64,000 nt of DNA from Streptomyces sp. Ru73 (GCF_002920575.1 NZ_PQSQ01000002.1:1-64000); one strand, 5' to 3'. Shown: positions 51,880-61,267, counted from the first letter of the stretch. The notes: generated by a model not told the origin, from the sequence alone. A program made the numbers and translations.

Positions 51880-53059
51880 GCCCAGCGCGCCGGGACTGGT
51901 GCTCGGGGTCGATTCCGGCGGCTCGGGCCTGCGGATCGCGGTCGCCCCGGCGACGGAGGAGCCCCCGGTACGCGGATCGGGGTCCTCGGTACGTGAAACG
52001 CAGGCCGCGGGACGTGACTCGGGGCTCTCGGCACGTGACGCGGGGCCCTCGGCACACCGGGCGGGGCCGCCGCCGGTACGCCGCCTCGGGACAGTGGTCC
52101 TCCCGGAGCCGGTCCGTACGGGCCCCGGCGGCATCGACGCCGGGGATCTCCTCGCCCGCGTCCTCCCGGCCGCCGAAGCGCTGCTGCGCGAGGCCGGAGC
52201 GGCGAGTACGCCCGCCGAGGGACGAGGGACCCGCGAGGCAGCCGACGCATCCGGGACGCATGGGGCCGACGGCGCCGGGCGTTGCGTCGCGGTGTGCGTG
52301 GGCGCGGCCGGCATGGCCACGCTCGGCGACGACCTGCGCGCAACGCTGCCGGCCGCGCTGTCCCGCGCGCTCGGCACGCCCCGGCTCGCGCTCGCGGCCG
52401 ACGCGGTCACCGCGTACGCGGGCGCGCTCGGCCAGCGTCCGGGCGCCGTGGTCGCGGCCGGCACCGGCATGATCGCGATGGGTACCGACCTCACCGCGGC
52501 GACCGGCTGGCGGCGCGCCGACGGCTGGGGCCACCTGCTCGGCGACTGCGGCAGCGGGGCCTGGATCGGCCGCGCCGGGCTGGAGGCGGCGATGCGCGCG
52601 CACGACGGCAGGCCCGGTGGTTCGGCGGCGCTGCTGGCCCGCGCCGAGGCGGTGTTCGGGCCGGTCACGGGCCTGCCCGGCAAGCTCTACCCGCGTGCCG
52701 ACCGGCCCGCGGTGCTGGCCTCCTTCGCGCCGGAGGTGGCGCGCTGTGCTGCCGAGGACAAGTTCGCCGCCGCGATCCTGGACGAGGCGGCCCATCACAT
52801 CGCCGACGCGGCGGCAGCGGTCTGCCCGGCGGCCGGCGCGGTCGCCGACCCTGCGGTCGCCTGTACGGGCGGTCTGTTCAAGATGGGTGAACCGCTGCTG
52901 GAGCCACTGCGGGCCGCGCTCGCGGTACGGCTGCCCGGCGTACGGCTCACCGCGGCGGCCGGTGACCCGCTGGACGGCGCGCTGCTCATCGCGTCGGCCC
53001 TGGCGCGGAACGCGCTGCGGCTGCCCACGGACGACCGCCTCCTCCACGTCGTCGAGTGA
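51872..53059 (+). CDS. N-acetylglucosamine-kinase-like sugar kinase (BadF/BadG superfamily)
   Basis: A 395-residue ASKHA-fold ATPase. Phosphate-1 motif LVLGVDSGGSGLRIAV at the N-terminus, VAAGTGMIAMG, GWGHLLGDCGSGAWIGRAGL and a late CTGGLFKMGE. Members phosphorylate N-acetylglucosamine or related sugars. Between the first two strands (about 35-70) lies a low-complexity insert with four drifted heptads, produced by a 21-base tandem repeat. TTG at 51872 overlaps the previous gene by 8 bases; GTG at 51899 is the alternative. Confidence 0.85.
   Translation: MGEPSAPGLVLGVDSGGSGLRIAVAPATEEPPVRGSGSSVRETQAAGRDSGLSARDAGPSAHRAGPPPVRRLGTVVLPEPVRTGPGGIDAGDLLARVLPAAEALLREAGAASTPAEGRGTREAADASGTHGADGAGRCVAVCVGAAGMATLGDDLRATLPAALSRALGTPRLALAADAVTAYAGALGQRPGAVVAAGTGMIAMGTDLTAATGWRRADGWGHLLGDCGSGAWIGRAGLEAAMRAHDGRPGGSAALLARAEAVFGPVTGLPGKLYPRADRPAVLASFAPEVARCAAEDKFAAAILDEAAHHIADAAAAVCPAAGAVADPAVACTGGLFKMGEPLLEPLRAALAVRLPGVRLTAAAGDPLDGALLIASALARNALRLPTDDRLLHVVE
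51979..52061. repeat. 21-bp tandem repeat inside the sugar kinase gene
   Basis: About four drifted copies of GGGGCTCTCGGCACGTGACGC, keeping the reading frame (seven residues each: SSVRETQ, AAGRDSG, LSARDAG, PSAHRAG). Confidence 0.7.
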
Positions 53060-53497
53060 GGCAGCCTGGCCGACGGCATCGGCACAGGACCACGACGGGC
53101 ACGACAGGCACGACGGGCACGGCCGTAAGGCGACAGCTTCGCAGGAGCACACGCAAGCTCCCGGCTCCGGCCGGCCCCCGCCGCCGCTCCACCGGTCTCC
53201 TGCCGGCCGCCCCAACCGTCTCGTACCGATCTCTCCCGCCGCTCTCCCGCCGGTCTCCCTCCTCGCCACCCGGCCCCACATACCCACCAGCCCCTTCTCC
53301 CCCGCCCCCCCTCCACTCGCCAAGCGGAATCCGCACCGCCCCTCCCCCGCTGACCACTCGAAAGAGAAATCGGTGCAGATCACACGGCGTGTCGTGGCAT
53401 GTTCACGTGGAGACGCGCGGGACGAATCGGTACACAAACCACCCGACTGTGCCCTCCCTCGGCACAGGGTGCCGCAGAGGCGTTAGCATGCGGCGCC

Positions 53498-54406
53498 ATG
53501 AGTTCCCCCACTGGGCCCGCACCCGGCCTGCCTGTACGAATGCCGCGTCCGCGCCAGTCCGGACGCCACCGCCGCCCCGAGCCGGTCGTCGCGCCCGAGG
53601 GCGCGCCCGCGCTCGTCCTGGCCGTCCCCGGCGCCCCCACGGCCGCGTCGCACAGCCTGGCGGAGGAGGTGTCCAGCATCGCCCGCTCCGAGCTGCCGGG
53701 GCTCGACGCGCGGATCGGGTACGTCGACGGCGGTGACGAGGAGTTCCCGTCGCTGGAGGCCGTGCTCACGCGTGCCGGCGCCGAGCGCAAGGCCCGCATC
53801 GAGGCCGGTGCGCAGGACCTCAAGGACAGCCCGGCCGCCGTGGTCGTGCCGCTGCTCGCGGGGCCCGACAACGCCCTGCTGCGCCGCATACGCCAGGCGA
53901 TCATGAACAGCGGCTCCGGCGCCGAGCTGACGGACGTCCTCGGCCCGCACCCGCTGCTGGCCGAGGCGCTGCACGTACGGCTGTCCGAGGCCGGCCTGGC
54001 GCGCGCCGACCGGGCCCGGCTGTTCACGGTCGCAACGGCCGCTGACGGCATCATCCTGGCCACCGTCGGTGGCGAGGAGGCCGTGCAGGCCGCCGGCATC
54101 ACCGGCATGCTGCTCTCCGCGCGCCTGGCGGTGCCGGTGCTGGCCGCCGCGCTGGACGAGGAGGGTGCGATCTCGCGCACGGCCGAGCAGCTGCGGACGT
54201 CCGGTTCGCAGCAGCTGGCGCTGGCTCCGTACCTGATCGGCCCGGAGATCGCCGACGGCCTGCTGGAGGCGGCCGCTGCCGAGGCGGGCTGTGCCGCCGC
54301 CGAGGCGCTGGGTGCGTACATGGCGGTGGGCCGCCTGGTCCTGTCGAACTACGCGGCCTCGCTGGGCATCACGCTGCAGTCGGCGCAGGGCGCCGGCATC
54401 CGCTGA
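53498..54406 (+). CDS. CbiX/sirohydrochlorin-chelatase-like protein
   Basis: A 302-residue protein with two CbiX-like halves. First half: PALVLAVPGAPTAASHSLAE then VVVPLLAGPDNALLRRIRQA; second half: LFTVATAADGIILATVG and QQLALAPYLIGPEIADGLLE. In true chelatases the metal is held by histidines in the HGS-type motif; here HGS is replaced by PGAPTAAS, so chelation is doubtful. The 438-base gap before it (53060-53497) has C/T-rich DNA and short CACGACGGG repeats but no gene I can support. Confidence 0.75.
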   Translation: MSSPTGPAPGLPVRMPRPRQSGRHRRPEPVVAPEGAPALVLAVPGAPTAASHSLAEEVSSIARSELPGLDARIGYVDGGDEEFPSLEAVLTRAGAERKARIEAGAQDLKDSPAAVVVPLLAGPDNALLRRIRQAIMNSGSGAELTDVLGPHPLLAEALHVRLSEAGLARADRARLFTVATAADGIILATVGGEEAVQAAGITGMLLSARLAVPVLAAALDEEGAISRTAEQLRTSGSQQLALAPYLIGPEIADGLLEAAAAEAGCAAAEALGAYMAVGRLVLSNYAASLGITLQSAQGAGIR

Positions 54407-54573
54407 TCCGCCGCCGGCCGCATCGTCCGGCCGGCGCCAACAGTCCGGTGGCCGAGGCTCCGACGGGCCGCCCCGCACACGCGGTGGCGGCCCGTCGCCG
54501 TTCCCGGGGACGCGCGCCACGCTCAGCCGCCGGCCCGCTCCCGCGCCACCCTCAGCCGCTGCCCCCGCCACGC

Positions 54574-55374
54574 TCAGCCGCTCGTCCGTCCCACCAGCAC
54601 CCGCACCCGTACCTCTTCCGCGTACGGCCCCTCCGGGAGCGCGTCGCGCAGCCCGGCGGCGAAGTGCGGGCGGTCGTCCGGGCGGGGCAGCCGGTGCGCC
54701 GGTACGGCGGAGAAGACGCCGCCGACCAGCTCCTCGAATGACAGTTCGACACGGTAGCTGTGGTCGATCTCCCGCACCCCGTCGTAGCCGGCGGCGTGCA
54801 GCGCCCGTGCGTAGCAGGCCCGGTCGTCGTCGGCCGTCCCGCAGGGGCCGGTCAGCGCGTCCAGCGTGCTGCCGAAGTACCGTTCCAGGTGGCCGCGCAG
54901 CGCGTCCGACCAGTAGCTCTCCTGCTGCCACAGCGGTACGCCGTTGGTGACCACGGCGATGCCGCCGCCGGGCCGCAGCAGCGGGCGCAGGTCGTGGAAG
55001 AGCCGGTCGTGGTCCATCCCGTGCAGCGCCTGGCCAATGACGGTCATGGCCAGGGAGCCTCGGCCGAGCAGCCCGCCGAGCGCCGCGACGTCGGTGTCGG
55101 CGCCGAGCACCCAGGTGGCGTTGTGCACGCCCGCCTCGTCGGCGGCGCGGCGGGCCAGTCGCAGCATGTCCGGCTCGGGGTCCATGCCGAGGACCGAGCC
55201 GACCCGCGCGGCGAGCGGCACGGCCAGCGCGCCCGTGCCGCAGCCGAGGTCGAGTGCGGTGTCGCCGGCGGTCAGGCCGAAGGCCTCCTGCAGCGCGTCC
55301 AGGAGCTCCGGCCGGTAACCGCGCCGGAAGCGGGCGTAGTACTCGGCGACTTCACCACTGAATCCGACGGTCAT
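54574..55374 (-). CDS. Class I SAM-dependent methyltransferase
   Basis: A 266-residue methyltransferase. SAM site motif I LDLGCGTGALAVPLAARVGS, GMDPEPDMLRLA for motif II and GGIAVVTNGVPLW for the later strand. N-terminus GFSGEVAEYYARFRRGYRPE recalls the UbiE-like/Methyltransf_11 group. Small-molecule substrate unknown. ATG at 55374 just after a strand switch; no operon partner. Confidence 0.9.
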   Translation of the reverse strand: MTVGFSGEVAEYYARFRRGYRPELLDALQEAFGLTAGDTALDLGCGTGALAVPLAARVGSVLGMDPEPDMLRLARRAADEAGVHNATWVLGADTDVAALGGLLGRGSLAMTVIGQALHGMDHDRLFHDLRPLLRPGGGIAVVTNGVPLWQQESYWSDALRGHLERYFGSTLDALTGPCGTADDDRACYARALHAAGYDGVREIDHSYRVELSFEELVGGVFSAVPAHRLPRPDDRPHFAAGLRDALPEGPYAEEVRVRVLVGRTSG

Positions 55375-55670
55375 ACGGTTCAGACTGCCCGGATCCGGGC
55401 CGCGGCGCCCGGCATTCGGACGATCTCACCGCCGAACGTCCGCTATCGGCCGCACCCGCTCAGCGGGCTGAACGCAAGGGGACCCGTCTCGGCCGGATGG
55501 CTCGTTCCCGACCGCGGCGCACGCGCCGCCCGTGGCCCTGAACGAGCCGCCCGGAAGGGCGAGTTCTGGCTGCCTGCGGGCCCGGGGCCGGACCGGGCGG
55601 CAGGCTCGGGCCGGGCGGCCGACCCGCAACGCGCCACCGCGCCGAGAACGAGCCATTCCGGACCACGCAT

Positions 55671-55740
55671 CACGATCCGTGCCTCACGGCCCGCGCGTCA
55701 CGGACCGTGCTTCACAGCCCGCCCTTCGCGGCCCGTGCTC
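55671..55740. repeat. 14-bp tandem repeat, five copies
   Basis: Units at 55671, 55685, 55699, 55713 and 55727 follow CACGGCCCGTGCTT with a few changes each. The last copy runs into the lactonase stop codon (55739). It lies in the 364-base gap 55375-55738, which shows no gene. Confidence 0.8.
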
Positions 55741-56797
55741 AGCGCGCGAACACCACGCACGAAGCCGACGGGACGGGGAGCGAGCCGCCGCGCTCGGGGA
55801 TGCCGGTGGCGGGGTCGACCGTGAACCACGTGACGTCACCGGAGCGCTCGTTGGCGGCGTAGAGGTGCCGGCCGTCGGGGTGCAGCGCCAGGTCGCGCGG
55901 CCAGTTGCCGCCGCACGGCACGGTCGTCACCAGCCGCGGCGCCAGGCCGCCGTCCGCCAGCTCCAGTACGGCGATGCTGTCGTCCCCGCGGTTGGCGGCC
56001 CAGCCGAACCGGCCGTCGGCGGAGACCACGAACTCGGAGGGCAGGGTCGGCGTCGCGCCGCCCTCGGGCAGTGCGGGCGTCTCCCCCACCGGCGTCAGCA
56101 GTCCGCGCACGGCGTCCCAGCGGCAGGTGGTCACCGTGGGCTCCAGCTCGTTGATGACGTAAGCGAGCCGGCCGTCCGGGTGGAAGCGCAGGTGGCGCGG
56201 GCCGGTGCCGGCGCGCATGGCGACCTCGCGCCGCATGACCAGCTCCCCGCTGCCCGGATCGATGTCGCAGACGCGGACGGAGTCGGTGCCGAGGTCCACG
56301 CTCAGGACCCAGCGCCCCGAGGGGTCGGCCACCACGGCGTGCGCGTGCGGGCCGGTCTGCCGCTCGGGGTGCGGTCCGCTGCCGTGGTGCTGGAGGACGC
56401 CGCCGGCGCGCGGCTCGGTGGGCGCGCCGTCCGCCCGCAGCGGCAGCGCGCTCACGCTGCCGGAGCGGTAGTTGGCGGTGAGCAGGTGCCCGGCGTGCGG
56501 GGTGAGGTGGGTGGGGGCCGAGCCGTGTACGGGCGCGGGCGGCGCGAGCAGTACGGGCCGCTCCCCCGCGAGCGAGAAGGCCGCCGCCGCGCCGTCCGGC
56601 GTCTCGCTCACCGCGTACAGCAGCCGCCGGTCGCCGGACACCGCGAGGTAGGAGGGGTGGGCGACCGCGTCGGTGCGGTGCGCCTCCTTCAGCGCGCCGC
56701 TCTCCGGGTCGGTCTCGGCGGTCACCACACCGGCCCCGCCGGCCGTCGATCCGATGTACGCCCGCCACCCGTGGTCGTTCCGGCCGTCACCGTTCAC
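55739..56797 (-). CDS. Lactonase family protein (6-phosphogluconolactonase-like propeller)
   Basis: A 352-residue seven-bladed propeller of the YbhE/Pgl type. Repeats include RRLLYAVSETPDGAAAAFSL, THLTPHAGHLLTANYRSGSV, HPDGRLAYVINELEPTVTTC, SADGRFGWAANRGDDSIAVL and HPDGRHLYAANERSGDVTWF; conserved HxH (GPHAHAVVAD). Hydrolyses sugar lactones in the characterised members. GTG at 56797 with GGGG upstream; the longer frame into 56914 overlaps the next gene on this strand. Confidence 0.88.
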   Translation of the reverse strand: MNGDGRNDHGWRAYIGSTAGGAGVVTAETDPESGALKEAHRTDAVAHPSYLAVSGDRRLLYAVSETPDGAAAAFSLAGERPVLLAPPAPVHGSAPTHLTPHAGHLLTANYRSGSVSALPLRADGAPTEPRAGGVLQHHGSGPHPERQTGPHAHAVVADPSGRWVLSVDLGTDSVRVCDIDPGSGELVMRREVAMRAGTGPRHLRFHPDGRLAYVINELEPTVTTCRWDAVRGLLTPVGETPALPEGGATPTLPSEFVVSADGRFGWAANRGDDSIAVLELADGGLAPRLVTTVPCGGNWPRDLALHPDGRHLYAANERSGDVTWFTVDPATGIPERGGSLPVPSASCVVFAR

Positions 56798-56906
56798 GCT
56801 CTTACCCCGCTTCTCGTTCGTCCGCCCGTACTGGTCGGGCTCCGACGCTAACAGCCGCGCCGCGGGGGCGCGGGAGATCACGGCGGCCCGTGATCTCCCG
56901 CTGCCG

Positions 56907-58451
56907 TCACGCACCGATCAGCGGCGGGCGGCCCGCGGCGCGCAGCGGCACCGCGAGTTCGGCGAGCGCCCGCTCCAGGCCGTGCAGGTGGGCGAGGGCC
57001 GGCTCGGCCGCGTGCGCGTGCTCCGGCGCGGCCACGGCATGCCGCGCGGCGCCGGCTGCCGTTCCCGGTGCGGTGAGCGCCGCGACCGCGGCCTCCACGC
57101 GCTGGCAGGCGGCGGTGAGCCGGTCGTCGTGGGACGCCTCCGGGTCCGCGGCGACGGCGGCCAGCCCGCGCACCTCGCGCGCGCAGTCGTCGAGCAGGGC
57201 GAGCACCCGGCGGGCCCGCTGCTTGCGGGCGCGGGCGGGGCTGAGCGGGTGGACCAGCGGGGCGAGGGAGGCCCGTACCCGGCCGAGCAGCGGCTCCAGT
57301 TCGGCGACGCGCGCCGCGGGGTCGGCGGTGCCGGAGCCCGCGAGGCGCGCCGCTGCCTCGGCGGTGCAGGCGTGCACGCAGTGCAGGGCGCGCTGGATCC
57401 AGGCGTCCGTCGTGGCGTGCGTGGTGACGGGCAGGACGAGCAGGACCGCGAGGACCGCGCCGAGCGCCCCGACGCCGGTCTCCGCGACCCGCAGCACGAG
57501 CAGGCCCGGGTCCAGCACTCCGAGGAGCCCGTACAGCAGGCCGGCCAGCACCGTCACCGCGAGCATCATCCAGGTGTACGAGACGGCGGCCGAGTAGAAG
57601 ATGCCGAAGACGCAGACGGCGAGGAGGGCGGCGGTGGGCACCGGTGCGCCGTGCAGCGGTACGGCGACGCCCAGCCCGACCGCGATCCCGATGACCGTGC
57701 CGAGCACCCGCCGGAAGCTGCGTACCAGCGTCTCGCCGCTGGACGCCGTGTTCACGAAGACCCACCAGGTCGCGCCGACGGCCCAGTACCAGCGGTCGTG
57801 CGAGAGCAGCTGCCCCGCCGCGAGCGCGAAGGCGCCGCCGGCCATCGCCTGGACGGCCTGCCGGGTGGTCGGCCGGGCGAGCCCGGTGCCACCGCTCAGG
57901 GGCGGCGCCGGGGCGGCGGGCGGCAGCCGGCGCTCGTAGCACCACAGCCCGAACCGTACGGCCGAGGAGGCGAGCAGGGACAGCAGCATCGCCCCGTACA
58001 GCTCCGGCAGCTGACCGGGCACGGTGTGCAGGAACTGCGAGGCGAAGTAGGTCATGAAGGCGAAGACGCCGAGGGAGTGCCCGCGCGGGCCCCAGCGGCG
58101 GGCGTACACACCGGCGCCCACCACGGCGAGGAAGGCCGCGTCGCGCGCCAGTGGGGCGTCGTGCAGCACGGCGGCGAGGGCGAGCACGGGCACGCCGGCC
58201 GCCGGGAGCAGCGCGGTGGTGACCGCCTGGCCGCGTACCGTCGGGTCCAGCACCGTGAAGAGCGCGAGCAGCGCCGCCAGCCCGCCGAAGACGGCCGCGA
58301 CCAGTGAGTGGCCGGTCAGCCCGCACAGGGCCACGGCCGACCCGATGCCGAGCACCGCCCGCAGGGCGCTGCGCAGCCGCAGCCGCCCCGGATCCGGAGC
58401 CACGAACACCCTCTTGAGCACAGATCCCCGCCCCTTCTGCGTTCCGGTCAT
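56907..58451 (-). CDS. FUSC-family membrane protein (aromatic-acid exporter-like)
   Basis: A 514-residue membrane protein with two sets of about five to six helices around a soluble middle part. The second set has GTVIGIAVGLGVAVPLHGAP and a FYSAAVSYTWMMLAVTVLAG run, typical of FUSC proteins such as AaeB. The C-terminal about 150 residues are helical and cytoplasmic. ATG at 58451; GTG at 58421 with GGGGCGGGG is a possible shorter start. Exports hydroxylated aromatic acids in E. coli; no partner gene is present here. Confidence 0.88.
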   Translation of the reverse strand: MTGTQKGRGSVLKRVFVAPDPGRLRLRSALRAVLGIGSAVALCGLTGHSLVAAVFGGLAALLALFTVLDPTVRGQAVTTALLPAAGVPVLALAAVLHDAPLARDAAFLAVVGAGVYARRWGPRGHSLGVFAFMTYFASQFLHTVPGQLPELYGAMLLSLLASSAVRFGLWCYERRLPPAAPAPPLSGGTGLARPTTRQAVQAMAGGAFALAAGQLLSHDRWYWAVGATWWVFVNTASSGETLVRSFRRVLGTVIGIAVGLGVAVPLHGAPVPTAALLAVCVFGIFYSAAVSYTWMMLAVTVLAGLLYGLLGVLDPGLLVLRVAETGVGALGAVLAVLLVLPVTTHATTDAWIQRALHCVHACTAEAAARLAGSGTADPAARVAELEPLLGRVRASLAPLVHPLSPARARKQRARRVLALLDDCAREVRGLAAVAADPEASHDDRLTAACQRVEAAVAALTAPGTAAGAARHAVAAPEHAHAAEPALAHLHGLERALAELAVPLRAAGRPPLIGA

Positions 58452-58548
58452 TCACACGGCATGAAAAAGGCGCCGCGGAATCCGCAGCGCCATCGACAGG
58501 CCCATGAGAACACCCGGGCCCACACTGGCTCAACAGAGCCGGGATCGA

Positions 58549-58565
58549 CTGGGCCATTGGCCCAG
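58549..58565. other. 17-bp perfect palindrome in the FUSC/DUF4097 gap
   Basis: CTGGGCCATTGGCCCAG, in the 329-base divergent gap 58452-58780. It may be a small hairpin or operator. Nothing else in the gap looks coding. Confidence 0.4.
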
Positions 58566-58780
58566 CACGATCGGCTCGGGCGCCGTTGCGAGCGGGCCAA
58601 CGGACCACTGCCCCGCGCACTCACCGCACGACGGCGACGGCAGGGGGGACAGGGGGGACAGCCCCACCCCCACGGCGGTGGCCCGCCGGATCGTGCCGGC
58701 GGCCGTACCTCCCTAGGGTCATTTCCGTCCGTCCGAGCAGCGCTTTCCCACCGGCCGACGCGTTCTCCGAGGAGACTCCC

Positions 58781-59581
58781 GTGACCCCTCCCGCCCCTTC
58801 CCGTACCGGTGCCCGGTGCACCCCGCGCCGCTCGCTCGCCGTCTGCGGGGCCGTGGCGCTGACGCTGTCGGTGGCGGGTTGCGGCGGTGCCGCCGCCGAC
58901 GACGCGAAACCCGAGAAGCGGTCGTTCGCCCTGGCGGGGCGGACGCTGACCATCGACTCGCGCAACTCCGACCTCGTCCTGGTGCCGGCCGACGTGCGGG
59001 AGGTGCAGGTGACGCGGTGGTTCGACGGGTGGTCGGTGTTCGGCACGGTGGACCGGCCGACGTGGTCGATGCACGACGGCACGCTGTCCCTGCGCGTCGA
59101 GTGCGGCGGGCTGATCTCGAACTGCGCGGCCCGCCACGAGATCCGCGTACCGCGCGGCGTCGAGGTACGGGCGAGCGAGTCCAACGGCTCCGTACGCGCC
59201 TCGGGGTTCTCGGCCAGGCTGCGGCTGAGCAGCAACAACGGCGACGTGAGCGTGCACGGGTCCAGTGGCCCGCTCGGCCTCCGTACGCACAACGGAGGGA
59301 TCGACGCCACGGGCAACACGGCCCGGCGGATCAGCGCCGAATCCGCCAACGGCGACGTACGGGTCTCCGCCGCGCGGACGCCGGACCGGGTGACGGCGAG
59401 GACCGAGAACGGCGACATCACCCTCACGGTCCCGGACACCTCCTACCGCGTCACCGCCGCCGGCCGCAACGGCGGCGTGTCGGTGGACGTCCCGCGCGCC
59501 GACAGGAGCCGGCACGTCCTCGACGCGCACTCCGCCAACGGGGGCATCACCGTACGGGCGGGTGACGGACCGTCCCGGTGA
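58781..59581 (+). CDS. DUF4097-family lipoprotein
   Basis: A 266-residue beta-helical protein exported as a lipoprotein: hydrophobic stretch ending LSVAGC (lipobox Cys near residue 33), then short repeats around NSDLVLV, SNGSVRASG, NNGDVSV, HNGGIDA, ANGDVRVS, ENGDITLT, the xNGxI/V pattern of DUF4097. GTG at 58781 with GAGGAG. Function of the family is unknown; envelope location follows from the signal. Convergent with a cytosolic DUF4097 gene. Confidence 0.9.
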   Translation: MTPPAPSRTGARCTPRRSLAVCGAVALTLSVAGCGGAAADDAKPEKRSFALAGRTLTIDSRNSDLVLVPADVREVQVTRWFDGWSVFGTVDRPTWSMHDGTLSLRVECGGLISNCAARHEIRVPRGVEVRASESNGSVRASGFSARLRLSSNNGDVSVHGSSGPLGLRTHNGGIDATGNTARRISAESANGDVRVSAARTPDRVTARTENGDITLTVPDTSYRVTAAGRNGGVSVDVPRADRSRHVLDAHSANGGITVRAGDGPSR

Positions 59582-59658
59582 GCGACGGCCCGTCGCGGTG
59601 TCGCGTCTCCGGCCCGTTCGCTCAGCCCTTCATGCGAGCGGCGGTCCGGTTCTGGCGG

Positions 59659-60501
59659 TCAGCCCTTGGCGCGGCGGATGTCGATGTTGCCGTGGCGGGT
59701 GCGGGCGCGGACCCGGACGGTGTCCTCGGCATGGTCGGGGGCGGGGGTGGTGGTGAGGGTGTTGCGGACCTGCCCGGCGGTGGAGTGGACGTCCAGCCAG
59801 GCGGCGGTGCCGTGGCGGATGCCGACCTCGATGGCGCCGTGGGAGGTCTCCAACTGGACGCTGCCACGGGCGACGTCGGCCAGGCGGAGGGTGCCGTGCG
59901 CGGTGGTGGCGGTCACGGAGTCCTCGGCGCGGGCGATGTCGATGTCACCGTTGGCGCCGCTGACCCGCAGCTCACCGCAGGCGGCGCCGACGGTCGTGGT
60001 GCCGTGGGAGTTCTTCAGCACCGCCGGGCCGCCCAGATGGCCGGCGCGCAGGCTGCCGGAGCTGGTGGTGATCTCCGCCGGTCCCTCCACCCGGTCCACG
60101 GTCAGCGAGCCGTGCGCGGCGGTCAGCCGCAGCGCCCCGGTGGTCTCCAGGCGCACATCGCCGGCGGAGGTCTTGATGCGGGTCTCACCCAGCCGGCCCT
60201 CGCCCAGGATCTGGGTCCAGGCGCCGGTGGCCTCGATGGCGGAGCCGGCCGGCAGCTCGATGGTGACATCGACGGTGCCGGTGCGGCCGAACAGCCCCGG
60301 CTTGGGCGTACGGAGGGTCAGCGTGCCGCCGGCGCAGGCCACCTGGGTCTGCTCGGCGGTGCGCACGTCGCTGTCCTTGCGCGGATCGCGGGGGCGCACG
60401 GTGACCTGGGTGTCGGCGCGGTCGGTCGCGGTGAACTGCAGCGACCCGGCGTCCACGTGCGCGGTCACCGCGATGGGCCGGGGCGTGTCGAAAGTAGGCA
60501 T
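59659..60501 (-). CDS. DUF4097-family protein, cytosolic form
   Basis: A 280-residue beta-helix without signal peptide. It begins MPTFDTPRPIAVTAHVDAGS and contains repeats such as TSAGDVRLETTG, AHGSLTVDR, SSGSLRAGH, ANGDIDIARA, AHGTLRLAD and SHGAIEVG. ATG at 60501 follows AGGACGGGA; a GTG 30 bases earlier is the alternative. Follows the RHH/HicB-like gene by 106 bases on the same strand; this pair recurs in streptomycetes as far as I recall. Confidence 0.9.
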   Translation of the reverse strand: MPTFDTPRPIAVTAHVDAGSLQFTATDRADTQVTVRPRDPRKDSDVRTAEQTQVACAGGTLTLRTPKPGLFGRTGTVDVTIELPAGSAIEATGAWTQILGEGRLGETRIKTSAGDVRLETTGALRLTAAHGSLTVDRVEGPAEITTSSGSLRAGHLGGPAVLKNSHGTTTVGAACGELRVSGANGDIDIARAEDSVTATTAHGTLRLADVARGSVQLETSHGAIEVGIRHGTAAWLDVHSTAGQVRNTLTTTPAPDHAEDTVRVRARTRHGNIDIRRAKG

Positions 60502-60607
60502 GGCGGTCCCGTCCTGAGGAGTCTCCGTCACGTCCGCGCTGGTCGGACGTGGTGTTAGGTGTGAGGTGGTACGGGGTGCAGGTCCCGCGCGTACGGGGTA
60601 CGGGCGG

Positions 60608-61129
60608 CTAGCGGACCCAGCCGGTGAAGCTCTGTCCGAGGGTGCGGGCCTGCTGCGGCGGGTGCGACGGGCCGCCGGTCTCGACGGCGGAGGCGACGGC
60701 GCGGGTCAGCCAGGCGTTGACGGACAGGCCCTCGCGGGCCGCGGCCTCCTCCGCCCTGGCCTTCAACGGCGCCGGCAGCCGCAGGTTGACCCGGGCGGTG
60801 CCGCCCTCCTCCCCCTCCGCCGCCGGGGCCGGAGGCTTGAGCGGTTCGGCGGGCGCGGCGGCCGGCTGCGCGGGACCGGCCTCGGCCGGCGGCGCCGTGA
60901 CCACGAAGTCGGGGTCCAGGCCGCGCAGCCGCACCTCCACCGAGCCGGGGGCCAGCTCCCGGGTGATCTCATCCATCGCCGCGGAGAGCACGTTGAGCAG
61001 GGTCAGCCGGGTCGCCGACTCCAGCGGGGCGGTCAGCCGCTCGGCCAGCGCACGGGCGTCCTCGCCGCCGGCCTCGGCGGCCACCGCCAGCTCCCGGCGG
61101 AGGGTGTCGACATACGGGGTGAGGTCCAT
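60608..61129 (-). CDS. HicB-like protein with a C-terminal ribbon-helix-helix
   Basis: A 173-residue protein. The N-terminal helical part (1-60, LTPYVDTLRRELAVAAEAGG) may form the dimer. A Pro/Ala-rich linker (about 85-108) follows, then the ribbon-helix-helix TARVNLRLPAPLKARAEEAA, EGLSVNAWLTRAVASAV, and a tail with SFTGWVR. No toxin gene accompanies it, so it is more likely a repressor than an antitoxin. Palindromes with TGGCACCAT/ATGGCGCCAT lie just upstream and suggest autoregulation. Confidence 0.85.
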   Translation of the reverse strand: MDLTPYVDTLRRELAVAAEAGGEDARALAERLTAPLESATRLTLLNVLSAAMDEITRELAPGSVEVRLRGLDPDFVVTAPPAEAGPAQPAAAPAEPLKPPAPAAEGEEGGTARVNLRLPAPLKARAEEAAAREGLSVNAWLTRAVASAVETGGPSHPPQQARTLGQSFTGWVR

Positions 61130-61139
61130 GACGCCATGG

Positions 61140-61192
61140 TGGCACCATTATGGCGCCATGCGCAAGGCCCGTACGACGCCAGGTGGCACCAT
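61140..61192. promoter_or_regulatory. Operator cluster before the RHH gene
   Basis: TGGCACCAT (61140-61148), the perfect palindrome ATGGCGCCAT (61150-61159) and TGGCACCAT again (61184-61192). Spacing of about one and three helical turns fits cooperative binding by RHH dimers. Confidence 0.65.
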
Positions 61193-61202
61193 CCGCATCC
61201 AA

Positions 61203-61246
61203 AGGCGAGGGGCGGGACCCCGAAACCAAGGTCCCGCCCCTCGCCT
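61203..61246 (-). terminator. Terminator of the aceE-E2 operon
   Basis: A perfect 17-bp stem (AGGCGAGGGGCGGGACC and its complement) with a 10-base loop, 21 bases after the E2 stop. It ends the operon here, so no lpd gene follows. Confidence 0.88.
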
Positions 61247-61267
61247 GCGCGCGTGGAAAACAGCCGG

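Noticed and set aside
53060-53497. Possible gene in the 438-base gap before the CbiX-like gene
   Set aside because: Frames are Pro/Arg/Ser-rich shadows of C/T-rich DNA with no ribosome site or motif.
60608-61129. HicAB toxin-antitoxin pair
   Set aside because: No HicA-sized gene (about 60 residues, dsRBD-like) lies on either side.
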